Positions 8,297 to 15,704 of a DNA stretch of 64,000 nucleotides are shown in pieces. The stretch covers positions 1 through 64,000 of the forward strand of contig NZ_JACONV010000020.1 in assembly GCF_014358015.1 (NCBI RefSeq), given 5' to 3'. This DNA comes from Pseudomonas triticifolii (GTDB lineage: Bacteria; Pseudomonadota; Gammaproteobacteria; Pseudomonadales; Pseudomonadaceae). Within the stretch, counting starts at the first letter, position 1; every line of letters starts with the position of its first letter. The notes below the pieces were generated by a model. That model ran no database searches, was not told the origin of the DNA, and was given only the letters and a program-made list of their open reading frames with translations. A program made the translations under genes and the position numbers.

Positions 8297-9106
8297 ATGT
8301 GGTCATTCCGTGCCTGGCGCAGGCAACGCACACTGGCGAAGAACCCGATTTCCACGGAACTGTGGCAAACCGTTCGCCAGCGTTTGCCCATCCTTGACGG
8401 CTTGACCGCCGAGGAGCAAACGCGACTGCGTGACGCCTGCGTGCTGTTTCTGCACGACAAGCACCTGACCACGCTGCCAGGCGTGGAACTGAATGACGAA
8501 CAGCGGCTGTTCCTGGCGGCACAGGCGCAACTTCCGCTGCTCAGCCTCGATGACCTGAACTGGTATCAGGGCTTTCACGAGATCGTGCTCTACCCCGACG
8601 ACTTCGTCAGCCCGCAGCGTCATCGCGACGCCAGTGGCATCGAACACGAGTGGGACGGCGAACACAGTGGTGAGGCCTGGCTGCAAGGCCCGGTGATTCT
8701 GGCATGGCCGGGCGTGGTCTCAAGCGGGGACTGGGACGCTTACAATCTGGTGATTCACGAACTGGCGCACAAGCTCGACATGCTTAACGGTGACGCCAAC
8801 GGTCTGCCGCCCCTGCACAGCGACATGCGCATCACCGAATGGGCCAGCGTGATGCAAAGCGCCTTCGATGACCTCAACTATCAGCTGGACCTGAACCCCG
8901 ACGCCGAAACCGCCATCGACCCTTACGCCGCGCAGGATCCGGCTGAATTCTTCGCCGTCACCAGTGAATACTTTTTCTGCGCCCCGGACCTGCTGCACGC
9001 CAGCTACCCCGCCGTCTACGAGCAGCTTAAAGCCTTCTACCGACAGGACACCCTCGCCCGATTGCAGGCTTTGCAGGAACAGGACCCGGCATACAAGGCC
9101 CACTGA
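8297..9106 (+). CDS. mtfA: Zinc metallopeptidase MtfA (M90 family)
   Basis: 269 residues, cytosolic. The M90 signature is clear: HELAH with His154, Glu155 and His158, plus the downstream acidic ligand region DPAEFFAVTSEYFF near 217-230. The N-terminal MWSFRAWRRQR and the GPVILAWPGV strand before the active site are typical. In E. coli MtfA binds the repressor Mlc and so affects glucose-PTS expression; no such target is visible here, so the role in Pseudomonas is open. It starts 3 bases after the DedA stop. Confidence 0.88.
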   Translation: MWSFRAWRRQRTLAKNPISTELWQTVRQRLPILDGLTAEEQTRLRDACVLFLHDKHLTTLPGVELNDEQRLFLAAQAQLPLLSLDDLNWYQGFHEIVLYPDDFVSPQRHRDASGIEHEWDGEHSGEAWLQGPVILAWPGVVSSGDWDAYNLVIHELAHKLDMLNGDANGLPPLHSDMRITEWASVMQSAFDDLNYQLDLNPDAETAIDPYAAQDPAEFFAVTSEYFFCAPDLLHASYPAVYEQLKAFYRQDTLARLQALQEQDPAYKAH

Positions 9107-9133
9107 GGAGCTGAACAGCCCAAACCCCACGCG

Positions 9134-9162
9134 TGGCAACCAAAACAGAATATGCCTATAAT
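9134..9162 (+). promoter_or_regulatory. Predicted sigma-70 promoter of ppa
   Basis: A perfect TATAAT at 9157-9162 with a weak TGGCAA at 9134-9139, spaced 17 bases, 62 bases ahead of the ppa ATG. The leader includes the inverted repeat TTTTGGCG / CGCCAAAA. Confidence 0.5.
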
Positions 9163-9224
9163 CCGGACCACTTTTTGGCGGTTCGCGCCAAAATCTGTCT
9201 GGTCAACTACGGGGGCAAAGCCCA

Positions 9225-9752
9225 ATGAGCTACAGCAAGATTCCGGCAGGCAAAGACCTTCCGAACGACATCTACGTCGCGATCGAAATCCCGGCCAACC
9301 ACGCGCCGATCAAATACGAAATCGACAAAGACTCCGATTGCCTGTTCGTTGATCGTTTCATGGCTACCCCAATGTTCTACCCAGCCAACTACGGCTTCAT
9401 CCCCAATACCCTGGCGGATGACGGCGACCCCCTCGACGTGCTGGTCGTGACTCCCTACCCGGTTTCCCCAGGTTCGGTCATCCGCGCACGCCCGGTCGGC
9501 ATCCTGCACATGACCGACGACGGCGGCGGCGATGCCAAAGTCATCGCAGTCCCGCACGACAAGCTGTCCCAGCTGTACGTCGACGTCAAAGAGTACACCG
9601 ACCTGCCAGCCCTGCTGCTTGAGCAAATCAAGCACTTCTTCGAGAACTACAAGGATCTCGAAAAAGGCAAATGGGTCAAGATCGAAGGCTGGGGCAACGC
9701 AGACGCTGCCCGTGCTGAAATCACCAAATCGGTTGCTGCCTTCAAAGGCTGA
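9225..9752 (+). CDS. ppa: Inorganic pyrophosphatase (family I)
   Basis: 175 residues, the standard length of bacterial soluble family I pyrophosphatase, which hydrolyses PPi to two phosphates and pulls biosynthetic reactions forward. The metal-binding signature DGDPLDVLV is intact with Asp66, Asp68 and Asp71, and MFYPANYGFIPNTLADDGDP precedes it. Cytoplasmic, Mg-dependent, monocistronic: its own promoter lies upstream and a hairpin terminator follows. Confidence 0.97.
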   Translation: MSYSKIPAGKDLPNDIYVAIEIPANHAPIKYEIDKDSDCLFVDRFMATPMFYPANYGFIPNTLADDGDPLDVLVVTPYPVSPGSVIRARPVGILHMTDDGGGDAKVIAVPHDKLSQLYVDVKEYTDLPALLLEQIKHFFENYKDLEKGKWVKIEGWGNADAARAEITKSVAAFKG

Positions 9753-9771
9753 TTGACGGTTTGCTGTGTCG

Positions 9772-9796
9772 AGGCACCCGCGTTGCGGGTGTCTTG
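9772..9796 (+). terminator. Terminator after ppa
   Basis: Inverted repeat GGCACCCGC-GTT-GCGGGTGTC twenty bases after the ppa stop, followed by TTGG; a strong stem with a short U-run. Confidence 0.7.
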
Positions 9797-9865
9797 GCAT
9801 AGACCTTCTCTTCCCTCCCTTCGCACCACCTCCCCCACTTCGCGATAGATTTTTTTTCAAAACCC

Positions 9866-10067
9866 GCGTTTAAAAATGCGTTTAATCACTCGCCACCTAT
9901 AAACATGCCGTGAACACCCGCACACCCGGCCTAAACGAAATCAACAGCGTTTACCCAAAATCCGGCGATTACGGAACATGCCTACGCAACAATCTCCTCG
10001 TCTGTAATACCTCTCGCCGCACACCCCCCGCGATAACGACGACATCAACACCTCGTTCATTTAAACG
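9866..10067. promoter_or_regulatory. Cluster of CGTTTA repeats upstream of the S24 regulator
   Basis: The 343 bases between ppa and the regulator gene hold no other gene. They carry GCGTTTAA twice in direct orientation (9866-9873 and 9878-9885), GCGTTTAC at 9947-9954, and TAAACG in inverse orientation at 9932-9937 and 10062-10067, the last 29 bases before the regulator start. Five copies of a 6-mer in 200 bases is far above chance (about 0.1 expected on both strands). Probably operators of the adjacent HTH protein; this is inference. Confidence 0.5.
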
Positions 10068-10095
10068 CCCTGATCACGCCAGTAAACTCGGCCTC

Positions 10096-10827
10096 ATGAA
10101 TACATCAGGCGATCGACTCCGCATTCTTCTCAAAGAGTGCCACCTCACTGCGACTGATTTTGCAGCCAACCGCAAGATCACGCCGCAACACGTCAATAAC
10201 TGGTTCAAGCGCGGCGTCCCCATGGCGCGTATTGACGAGGTGGCTGAACTATTAACCGTCAACGCCCGCTGGCTGCGCACCGGCGAAGGCCCTAAACACC
10301 CGACCGATTCCGCCAATGAACACGACGGCGGTGATACGCGACTGGTCGTCCATCAAGGAAGACAAATGCTGCGTGGAGACGTGGAAATTCAGATCTTCAA
10401 GGAAATCGAATCCACCCATGGCGTCAGCAGAACCGTCCTGGCTGAAGCACCCGGACAAAAAATCCGCCTGCCCTTGCAGGTTCTGCAAACCATGGGAATC
10501 GACCCCAAGAACTGCCTGTGCGTCGCTATGGTTGGCAACAGCATGGCCGACAAGATTCAGGACGGCTCGATTCTGGGCGTGGACCGCGAACTGACTCAGG
10601 TCATCGACGGAGAGATCTATGCCCTCGAACATGGCGGCATCCTGCGCGTGCGCTACCTCTACCGCCTGCCCAACGGCGGACTGCGCCTGCGCAGCCACAA
10701 TGACGCCGAGTACCCCGACGAAATTTTCAGCGCCGAAGACATCGAGGACGAAAGCATACGGATTCTGGGCTGGATCTTCTGGTGGTCCACCCTCAACAGC
10801 CGCCGCAACCCGATGCTGCTGTTCTGA
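10096..10827 (+). CDS. LexA/CI-like HTH regulator with S24 domain
   Basis: 243 residues. The N-terminal third is an XRE/CI-like HTH (DRLRILLKECHLTATDFAANRKITPQHVNNWFKRG, residues 5-39). The C-terminal half is a peptidase S24/LexA-like dimerisation domain with the serine loop in MVGNSMADKIQDGS near 150. The usual second catalytic residue, the Lys in a V-K-R-like strand, appears to be Arg here (ILRVRYLYR), and no Ala-Gly or Cys-Gly cleavage site is evident in the linker, so SOS self-cleavage is doubtful. ATG 10096 was chosen because the HTH begins there; upstream residues are low-complexity and repeat-bearing. It resembles stand-alone phage-derived repressors, but no prophage genes adjoin it. 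Confidence 0.8.
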   Translation: MNTSGDRLRILLKECHLTATDFAANRKITPQHVNNWFKRGVPMARIDEVAELLTVNARWLRTGEGPKHPTDSANEHDGGDTRLVVHQGRQMLRGDVEIQIFKEIESTHGVSRTVLAEAPGQKIRLPLQVLQTMGIDPKNCLCVAMVGNSMADKIQDGSILGVDRELTQVIDGEIYALEHGGILRVRYLYRLPNGGLRLRSHNDAEYPDEIFSAEDIEDESIRILGWIFWWSTLNSRRNPMLLF

Positions 10828-11327
10828 GCCTTTAATGGAAGACACATCAAGGCTGGGCATTGACCGCAAACATCAGTATGCTATCGGCCATCAAAAGCCT
10901 CACCGCCCAGCGGCGATGGCACAGCGCGGCAGATGACCCATCTGCCCAGCTTCCTTATCAGCATTCCTTGCGAATGCACCTGTTGCAGGCGATTGCGGTT
11001 TACCAAAAATAGACCAAGATTGCCCACGAGAAGCCGGCCACAAGCCGGCTTTTTAATGCCTGAAAAAAGGCATCCGTTGCGGCTCAAACCCGATAGGAAT
11101 CGCGATGACCGCCCCATCTGCGGGCGGGCGTAATGTTCTGAGTCATTCACTGCGAACCTGTCACCAGCCGCATCCTTCAGAGCGCCTCGCGCAAAGCCCC
11201 TTTGAATCCTCGTGCCAGAAACTGTCAGCAAGGCATGTCCATGTGGACGAAGAGCCTGTTCTGATACGCTCCCTTTCAAACGGCCTGTCTCGACGCAGAC
11301 GTTCCAATCACTGATGAGGCTCGTGAC
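10828..11327. other. Gene-poor region after the S24 regulator
   Basis: 500 bases without a supportable gene. It contains a terminator hairpin at 11032-11054 and otherwise only short open frames on both strands with no recognisable protein sequence and no ribosome sites. Together with the broken hydrolase that follows it looks like decayed accessory DNA. Confidence 0.6.
11032..11054 (+). terminator. Rho-independent terminator
   Basis: Perfect AGCCGGC-CACAA-GCCGGCT stem followed by TTTTAA, 205 bases after the regulator stop. A textbook intrinsic terminator on the plus strand. Confidence 0.8.
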
Positions 11328-11667
11328 ATGGCTTTTAAAAAGTCGTCTGTTACATGGGTAGGGCTGATGTACATGCTTGCCTTTACATCACTCGTCAGGG
11401 CAAAGGCGTCAGAACCCATGATCAGATTGACGGCCAGAGAAGCACGGTGCTGAACGTGCAGGTATCCGACGGGAAACTGGAGCCCTCGAGGCTTTCGTCA
11501 CCCGCCCAGACAAGCTCGAGGCCTGGCCGATTGCGTTGATCACCCACGGCACGGAGAGTGGTCAGACTGATCGTGCTATCAGTCCTGAACGCTCTTCATT
11601 GGCCGCCATCGTGCTTGCTCGTCATGACTACGCGCCCGTCGTGGTCATGCGTCAAGGCTATGGATAG
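11328..11667 (+). pseudogene. Frameshifted and truncated alpha/beta hydrolase
   Basis: The ATG at 11328 opens a short signal-peptide-like sequence (MAFKKSSVTWVGLMYMLAFTS) that stops at 11453. Homologous sequence continues in a second frame (STVLNVQVSDGKLE) and then in a third (EAFVTRPDKLEAWPIALITHGT ... LARHDYAPVVVMRQGYG), ending at a stop at 11667. ALITHGT and the Y-A-x-VVVMRQGYG strand are the oxyanion and early core strands of exported dienelactone-hydrolase-like alpha/beta hydrolases. At least two frameshifts are needed and the catalytic Ser, Asp and His regions are missing. Assignment rests on my reading of three short segments. Confidence 0.65.
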
Positions 11668-11826
11668 TCTTCAGGCTTCCCGGATACCACCTTGTCGTCA
11701 AAGGCCCGACGCCGCAGACTGACGCCCGCTGAACTTCCCTGCCAACCGGCAAGTCCATCGGCAGTGGCGCGGACAGCAAGCGCTCTGACGATCCCTCCCT
11801 CACCCCACTCACTGAGGCCCCACTTC

Positions 11827-12669
11827 ATGACCCACACGCCCTACACACCGCCCAAGGTCTGGCAGCACGAAGCAGCATCAGGCGGTACCTTTTCCAACAT
11901 CAATCGCCCCACCGCAGGCCCTACGCACGACAAGGCGCTGCCGGTCGGCAAGCATCCGCTGCAGCTCTACTCGCTGGCCACGCCGAACGGGGTGAAGGTC
12001 ACGATCATGCTGGAAGAGTTGCTGGAACTGGGGCACAGCGGTGCGGAGTACGATGCGTGGCTGATCAAAATCTCCGAGGGCGATCAGTTCTCCAGTGGGT
12101 TTGTCGAGGTCAATCCGAACTCGAAGATTCCTGCGCTGCTGGATCGCAGTCACGACACGCCGGTGCGCGTGTTCGAATCGGGATCGATTCTGTTGTACCT
12201 CGCGGAGAAGTTTTCCAGTTTCCTGCCTGCCGACCTGGCGGGTCGGACCGAGACACTGAACTGGCTGTTCTGGCAGATGGGTGCTGCGCCGTATCTGGGC
12301 GGTGGGTTCGGGCACTTTTATGCGTATGCGCCTGAGAAGATGGAATACCCGATCAACCGTTTCGCGATGGAAGCCAAGCGTCAGCTGGATGTGCTGAACC
12401 GTCGACTGGGGGAGAGCCGCTATCTGGCGGGCGATACGTACACCATCGCCGATATCGCCGTGTGGCCGTGGTACGGCGCGCTGGTGCAGAACAAGGTGTA
12501 TTCGGCGGCGGAATTTCTGTCGGTGCACGAGTACCCGAATCTGATTCGCTGGACTGAAGAGATCGCGGCACGGCCTGCTGTGATTCGTGGCAAGAAAGTC
12601 AATCGGACCTGGGGCGAGGCGTCGGAGCAGGTTCCCGAGCGTCATCAGGCGTCTGATCTGGATAACTGA
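11827..12669 (+). CDS. yghU: Glutathione S-transferase YghU
   Basis: 280 residues, of the nu-class YghU/YfcG type, which binds two glutathione molecules and acts mainly as a disulfide reductase or peroxidase. Seen: an N-terminal extension YTPPKVWQHEAASGGTFSNINRPTAGPTHDKALPVG typical of YghU, a thioredoxin-like domain with TPNGVKVTIMLEELLE, the cis-Pro segment NPNSKIPALLD and the gamma-glutamyl-binding FESGSILLYLAEK, then an all-helical C-terminal domain with DTYTIADIAVWPWYG. ATG 11827 was chosen because it begins the family's N-terminus and follows a GAGG site; the open frame extends upstream without support. Confidence 0.93.
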   Translation: MTHTPYTPPKVWQHEAASGGTFSNINRPTAGPTHDKALPVGKHPLQLYSLATPNGVKVTIMLEELLELGHSGAEYDAWLIKISEGDQFSSGFVEVNPNSKIPALLDRSHDTPVRVFESGSILLYLAEKFSSFLPADLAGRTETLNWLFWQMGAAPYLGGGFGHFYAYAPEKMEYPINRFAMEAKRQLDVLNRRLGESRYLAGDTYTIADIAVWPWYGALVQNKVYSAAEFLSVHEYPNLIRWTEEIAARPAVIRGKKVNRTWGEASEQVPERHQASDLDN

Positions 12670-12682
12670 GGCATCAATTCAG

Positions 12683-12704
12683 CGCGAGGGTGCCGACACC
12701 CTCG
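12683..12704. terminator. Hairpin between yghU and metC
   Basis: GCGAGGGTG-CCGA-CACCCTCGC inverted repeat 13 bases after the yghU stop. No U-run, so it may be a weak terminator or an mRNA end-protecting structure. Confidence 0.45.
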
Positions 12705-12761
12705 CCAACATCGCTTAACCTTGTTCGCTGTTCATCCGCCATTTGACTTCCGGAGCCCCGC

Positions 12762-13934
12762 ATGCAGCACGACAAAGACCCTCGCGCCCACACCGCCCTG
12801 TCGCAGCGCGGCCGCAGCGCAGGCAGTGGACCAGGGTTGTCGGTCAATCCGCCGGTCGTCCGGATCAGCACGGTGTTGTTCGACAGCCTCGCCAGTTTGC
12901 GCGAGGCAGAAGTGCGTACAGCGGGGCCTGAACGCTCTTTGACCTACGGCGCCAACGGCAACCCGACAGCGTTTGCATTGCAGGATCTGATCAGCGAACT
13001 GGAAAGCGCTCACGGCACATGCCTGTATCCGACGGGGCTGGCGGCCGTGGCGCAGATGTTTCAGTCGTTTCTGCGCCCCGGTGATCATGTGCTGATGACC
13101 CAGTCGGTCTACGGGCCGGTGCGGCGTCTGGCGAACACCATGCTGACGGCGTTCAACATCGAATTCGATTACTACGCGGCAGACGGCAGCGATATCGAGT
13201 CCCTGATTAAACCCAACACGCGCATGATCTACGCCGAAGTGCCGGGCTCGCTGACGTTTGATATGTGCGACCTGCCCGCGTTGTCGAGGCTGTGCAAAGC
13301 GAGAAATCTGCTGCTGGCTGTGGATAACTCGTGGGGCTCGGGCGTGTTGTTCAAGCCGCTGGAACTGGGTGCGGACATTTCGTTGATGGCCCTTACCAAG
13401 TACGTCGCCGGACACTCGGACGTGATGATGGGCAGTGTGAGCGTGACCGAAGCCCACTGGAAAACCCTCAAGACCATGAACACCGCTGTCGGCAACACGG
13501 TCAGCCCGGATGATGCGTATCTGGTGCTGCGCGGCGCTCGCAGTCTGGCTGCACGTATGGCGATGCATGAGCGTCATGCCCTGCAGGTTGCGCAGTGGCT
13601 GCTGGAACAACCGCAGGTAGCGCGCGTGCTGTATCCGGCGCTGGAGAGCGACCCGGGCCATGCCATCTGGAAGCGGGATTTCCACGGTTGTAACGGTCTG
13701 CTCAGTTTCGAATTCAAGACGGCTGATCGTCAGGTGCTGGACCGCTTTGTCGGTGCTCTGACGCTGTTCGGGATCGGTTATTCGTGGGGCGGCTTTGAGA
13801 GCCTGATTACCGAAATCGAACAGCATGGCCCTGATCGTGGCTACGGTCCGATGCTACGCCTGCAAATCGGTCTGGAAAGCCCGGATGACCTGATCGCCGA
13901 TCTGCAGGCGGGGTTTGCCGCAACCTTGCCATAA
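12762..13934 (+). CDS. metC: Cystathionine beta-lyase (PLP-dependent)
   Basis: 390 residues, Cys/Met-metabolism PLP enzyme. Cystathionine beta-lyase cleaves cystathionine to homocysteine, pyruvate and ammonia in methionine synthesis. The family blocks are intact: YGANGNPTAFALQDLISELE (substrate-binding YG), TCLYPTGLAAVAQMF, VPGSLTFDMCDLPAL, and the PLP lysine in SLMALTKYVAGHSDVMMG. Its overall sequence is closer to MetC than to gamma-synthases. The stop lies two bases from the convergent nrsF stop. A role in general sulfur amino-acid cleavage cannot be excluded. Confidence 0.9.
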   Translation: MQHDKDPRAHTALSQRGRSAGSGPGLSVNPPVVRISTVLFDSLASLREAEVRTAGPERSLTYGANGNPTAFALQDLISELESAHGTCLYPTGLAAVAQMFQSFLRPGDHVLMTQSVYGPVRRLANTMLTAFNIEFDYYAADGSDIESLIKPNTRMIYAEVPGSLTFDMCDLPALSRLCKARNLLLAVDNSWGSGVLFKPLELGADISLMALTKYVAGHSDVMMGSVSVTEAHWKTLKTMNTAVGNTVSPDDAYLVLRGARSLAARMAMHERHALQVAQWLLEQPQVARVLYPALESDPGHAIWKRDFHGCNGLLSFEFKTADRQVLDRFVGALTLFGIGYSWGGFESLITEIEQHGPDRGYGPMLRLQIGLESPDDLIADLQAGFAATLP

Positions 13935-13936
13935 AC

Positions 13937-14578
13937 CTACCAGCGCAATAGACGGGGACCTAGAACAGCGCCCAGCAGGGTGGGCACCAGCATTCCCATC
14001 ACATACCAGACGCCCCAGAACGGTATGTCCATCTCAGGGCAGTGCAGGCAATAGGTGATGGTGGCTGTCGCACCGGCCAGCAAACCACCGCAGCTGCCTG
14101 CCAGCGCCAGACGGGTCGGTGAAAGACCGCGTAGCGCCCAAAACACGGCCACGAAGCCCGGAATGGAAAGAAGCGTGATGTTCAGCGCGCAAACCCGCCA
14201 GGTTTTGCCGAAGACCATGTCCAGCCGGGCATCTGGCGCGGCCCAGGCCAGTGCAGACAAACCCGACAGCCACACCAGCGCCAGTGTCGACGCAACCCAG
14301 TATCGGCCAGCACCGCTGGTCATGCCAGGCCGGGCCAGCCGCGTCATCATCAGCCATGCACCGACCGTCAGCCCCAGCGGGAGGGCGACCTTGCCCCAGA
14401 AAAGTGGCGTCATTGAAACCTGAGCGATGTCGTGACGAATGCCCAGCAGCATGACCAGCAACAAGGAAGCACTCAACGCGCCGATCAGCACGGCAGTGCC
14501 GATGCGCCTGGCAACCACGTGTGGATCGACTGGCGAGACATTGGTCGCCAGCATGGATATCAAATCGTCAGTTTTCAT
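13937..14578 (-). CDS. nrsF: NrsF-like membrane anti-sigma factor (DUF1109)
   Basis: 213 residues with about six transmembrane helices and a short cytoplasmic N-terminus (MKTDDLISMLATNVSPVDPH). It belongs to the DUF1109/NrsF family, which in Caulobacter holds the ECF factor SigF at the membrane until the inducer (copper or other heavy-metal or chromate stress) is sensed. The last extramembrane loop carries a CxxC pair in ITYCLHCPEMD (about residues 182-192), the likely metal- or redox-sensing site; other cysteines occur in RVCALN and GSCGG. Its start overlaps the sigF stop by 4 bases, so the pair is translationally coupled. Confidence 0.85.
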   Translation of the reverse strand: MKTDDLISMLATNVSPVDPHVVARRIGTAVLIGALSASLLLVMLLGIRHDIAQVSMTPLFWGKVALPLGLTVGAWLMMTRLARPGMTSGAGRYWVASTLALVWLSGLSALAWAAPDARLDMVFGKTWRVCALNITLLSIPGFVAVFWALRGLSPTRLALAGSCGGLLAGATATITYCLHCPEMDIPFWGVWYVMGMLVPTLLGAVLGPRLLRW

Positions 14579-15123
14579 CGTTTGCCTCCAATCATTGCCG
14601 CCAACGCCTTGAGTCCCCGGTGTATGCCAACTTTGACGGCTGATTCTGAAAGGCCGGTGATTCTGGCCGTATCGGCAACCGACAGCCCTTCCAGTTTTAC
14701 ATGCCGGATCGGCAGACGTTGGCGATCCGGCAATCCATCGAGCAGCTTGTCCAGATCCCGGCTGGCCTGAGCAGGCTCCAGATGCGGCTCGGCGAACAGC
14801 TCTGCGGTATCTTCCATTGAGTCATTAAGCCCGTCGCCACGGTGGCGCGCGCGAAAGAAGTCGCTGAGTTTGTAGCGGGCAATTGCAAAGATCCATGCCG
14901 TCAGTGGCTGATCGGTCTGGTACGTCTGACGTCCGTTGTGCACCGCCAGCAAGACCTCTTGCAAAATGTCCTCGATCTGCTCCGGCTGACGTTGCAGGCG
15001 CACCCTCAAAAAACCTCGTAGATGAGTGCTCAACTCCGAAAGGAAAGACCTGTACGCCGCTTCATCTCCTTTGAGCCCTGCCAGCAGAAGGGACTGAAGA
15101 TGGACTTCGCGGTCTTTCAGCAT
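14575..15123 (-). CDS. sigF: ECF sigma factor, SigF-like
   Basis: 182 residues from ATG 15123 (190 from ATG 15147). Region 2 reads FLRVRLQRQPEQIEDILQEVLLAVHNGRQTYQ ... LTAWIFAIARYKLSDFFR; region 4 reads LPDRQRLPIRHVKLEGLSVADTARITGLSESAVKVGIHRGLKALA. I prefer 15123 because MLKDREVHLQSLLLAGLKGDEAAYR matches the family's usual beginning and a perfect SigF-type promoter has its -10 at 15138-15141, so transcripts from it would start after the 15147 ATG. No good ribosome site precedes 15123, so the start stays uncertain. Partner of the overlapping nrsF. Confidence 0.9.
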   Translation of the reverse strand: MLKDREVHLQSLLLAGLKGDEAAYRSFLSELSTHLRGFLRVRLQRQPEQIEDILQEVLLAVHNGRQTYQTDQPLTAWIFAIARYKLSDFFRARHRGDGLNDSMEDTAELFAEPHLEPAQASRDLDKLLDGLPDRQRLPIRHVKLEGLSVADTARITGLSESAVKVGIHRGLKALAAMIGGKR

Positions 15124-15137
15124 CTTGTCATGTGTAG

Positions 15138-15163
15138 TTCGGTCCATCGCTCGCCCTGGTTAC
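15138..15163 (-). promoter_or_regulatory. SigF-type promoter of sigF-nrsF
   Basis: On the minus strand GTAACC (15163-15158), exactly 16 bases, then CGAA (15141-15138). This is identical to the -35/-10 motif in front of bufA and to the consensus reported for Caulobacter SigF. It predicts autoregulation of the sigma factor gene. Confidence 0.75.
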
Positions 15164-15312
15164 ACCACCGGAAATTATTTTTCTGTCGCGGCCAACAATT
15201 GTCAGGCCCGCAAAACCACGCCAGTGAAAGCCGAATTGGATGTCTGTGCAACCGATTTAAAAATCGAACAAATGAAGACGCGGAAAAATTTTAAAAATAT
15301 TTTCCAGTCGCT

Positions 15313-15338
15313 GTAACCGAGCCGCGAGAGCCGGCGAA
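15313..15338 (+). promoter_or_regulatory. SigF-type promoter of bufABC
   Basis: GTAACC (15313-15318), exactly 16 bases, then CGAATT (15335-15340), 71 bases ahead of the bufA ATG. It leaves a roughly 60-base leader with a good GGAG site. It shares motif and spacing with the promoter of sigF. Confidence 0.8.
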
Positions 15339-15408
15339 TTACCTTTCGGATCGCAGACACGCCAATCATGGCTCCCCCGTCGCGACCAACTGATAACGGA
15401 GAAATACC

Positions 15409-15678
15409 ATGAACAACCTCAAACTCGCCGCCATCGCTGTTGCTCTGTCCTCTTTCGCTGCCGGTGCGATGGCTGCCGAACAGCCTGCTGCTGGCGCAAT
15501 GGAAAAATGCTACGGCGTGGCAATGGCTGGCAAGAACGACTGCAAGGCAGGCGCTGGTACCAGTTGCGCAGGCACGTCCAAAACCGACTATCAGAGCAAT
15601 GCCTGGAAGAACGTACCTGCGGGCACTTGCACGTCAATCAAGACGCCGAACGGCATGGGCTCGCTGCAAGCCAAGTAA
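15409..15678 (+). CDS. bufA: Bufferin-type metallophore precursor (DUF2282)
   Basis: 89 residues. An N-terminal signal peptide (MNNLKLAAIAVALSSFAAGAMA, cleavage about residue 22) is followed by a small mature domain with four cysteines, in EKCYG, KNDCKAG, TSCAG and GTCTS, the pattern of the DUF2282/BufA1 family. These peptides are ribosomally made, modified on cysteine by a DUF692-type iron enzyme and exported to the periplasm, where in Caulobacter they buffer copper. The GGAG site is 7 bases before ATG. Followed after 26 bases by bufB, in the standard bufABC order. Confidence 0.92.
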   Translation: MNNLKLAAIAVALSSFAAGAMAAEQPAAGAMEKCYGVAMAGKNDCKAGAGTSCAGTSKTDYQSNAWKNVPAGTCTSIKTPNGMGSLQAK

Positions 15679-15704
15679 CGGCCAGTCCCGGGAGCACACC
15701 GATC

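Noticed and set aside
9910..10095. In-frame extension of the S24 regulator by 62 codons
   Set aside because: The added residues are low-complexity, have no ribosome site and cover the CGTTTA repeat cluster; the HTH begins at ATG 10096.
10881..11279. Minus-strand open frame of 132 codons after the S24 regulator
   Set aside because: It runs through the 11032-11054 terminator hairpin, has no ribosome site, domain or family resemblance and looks like a chance frame in GC-rich DNA.
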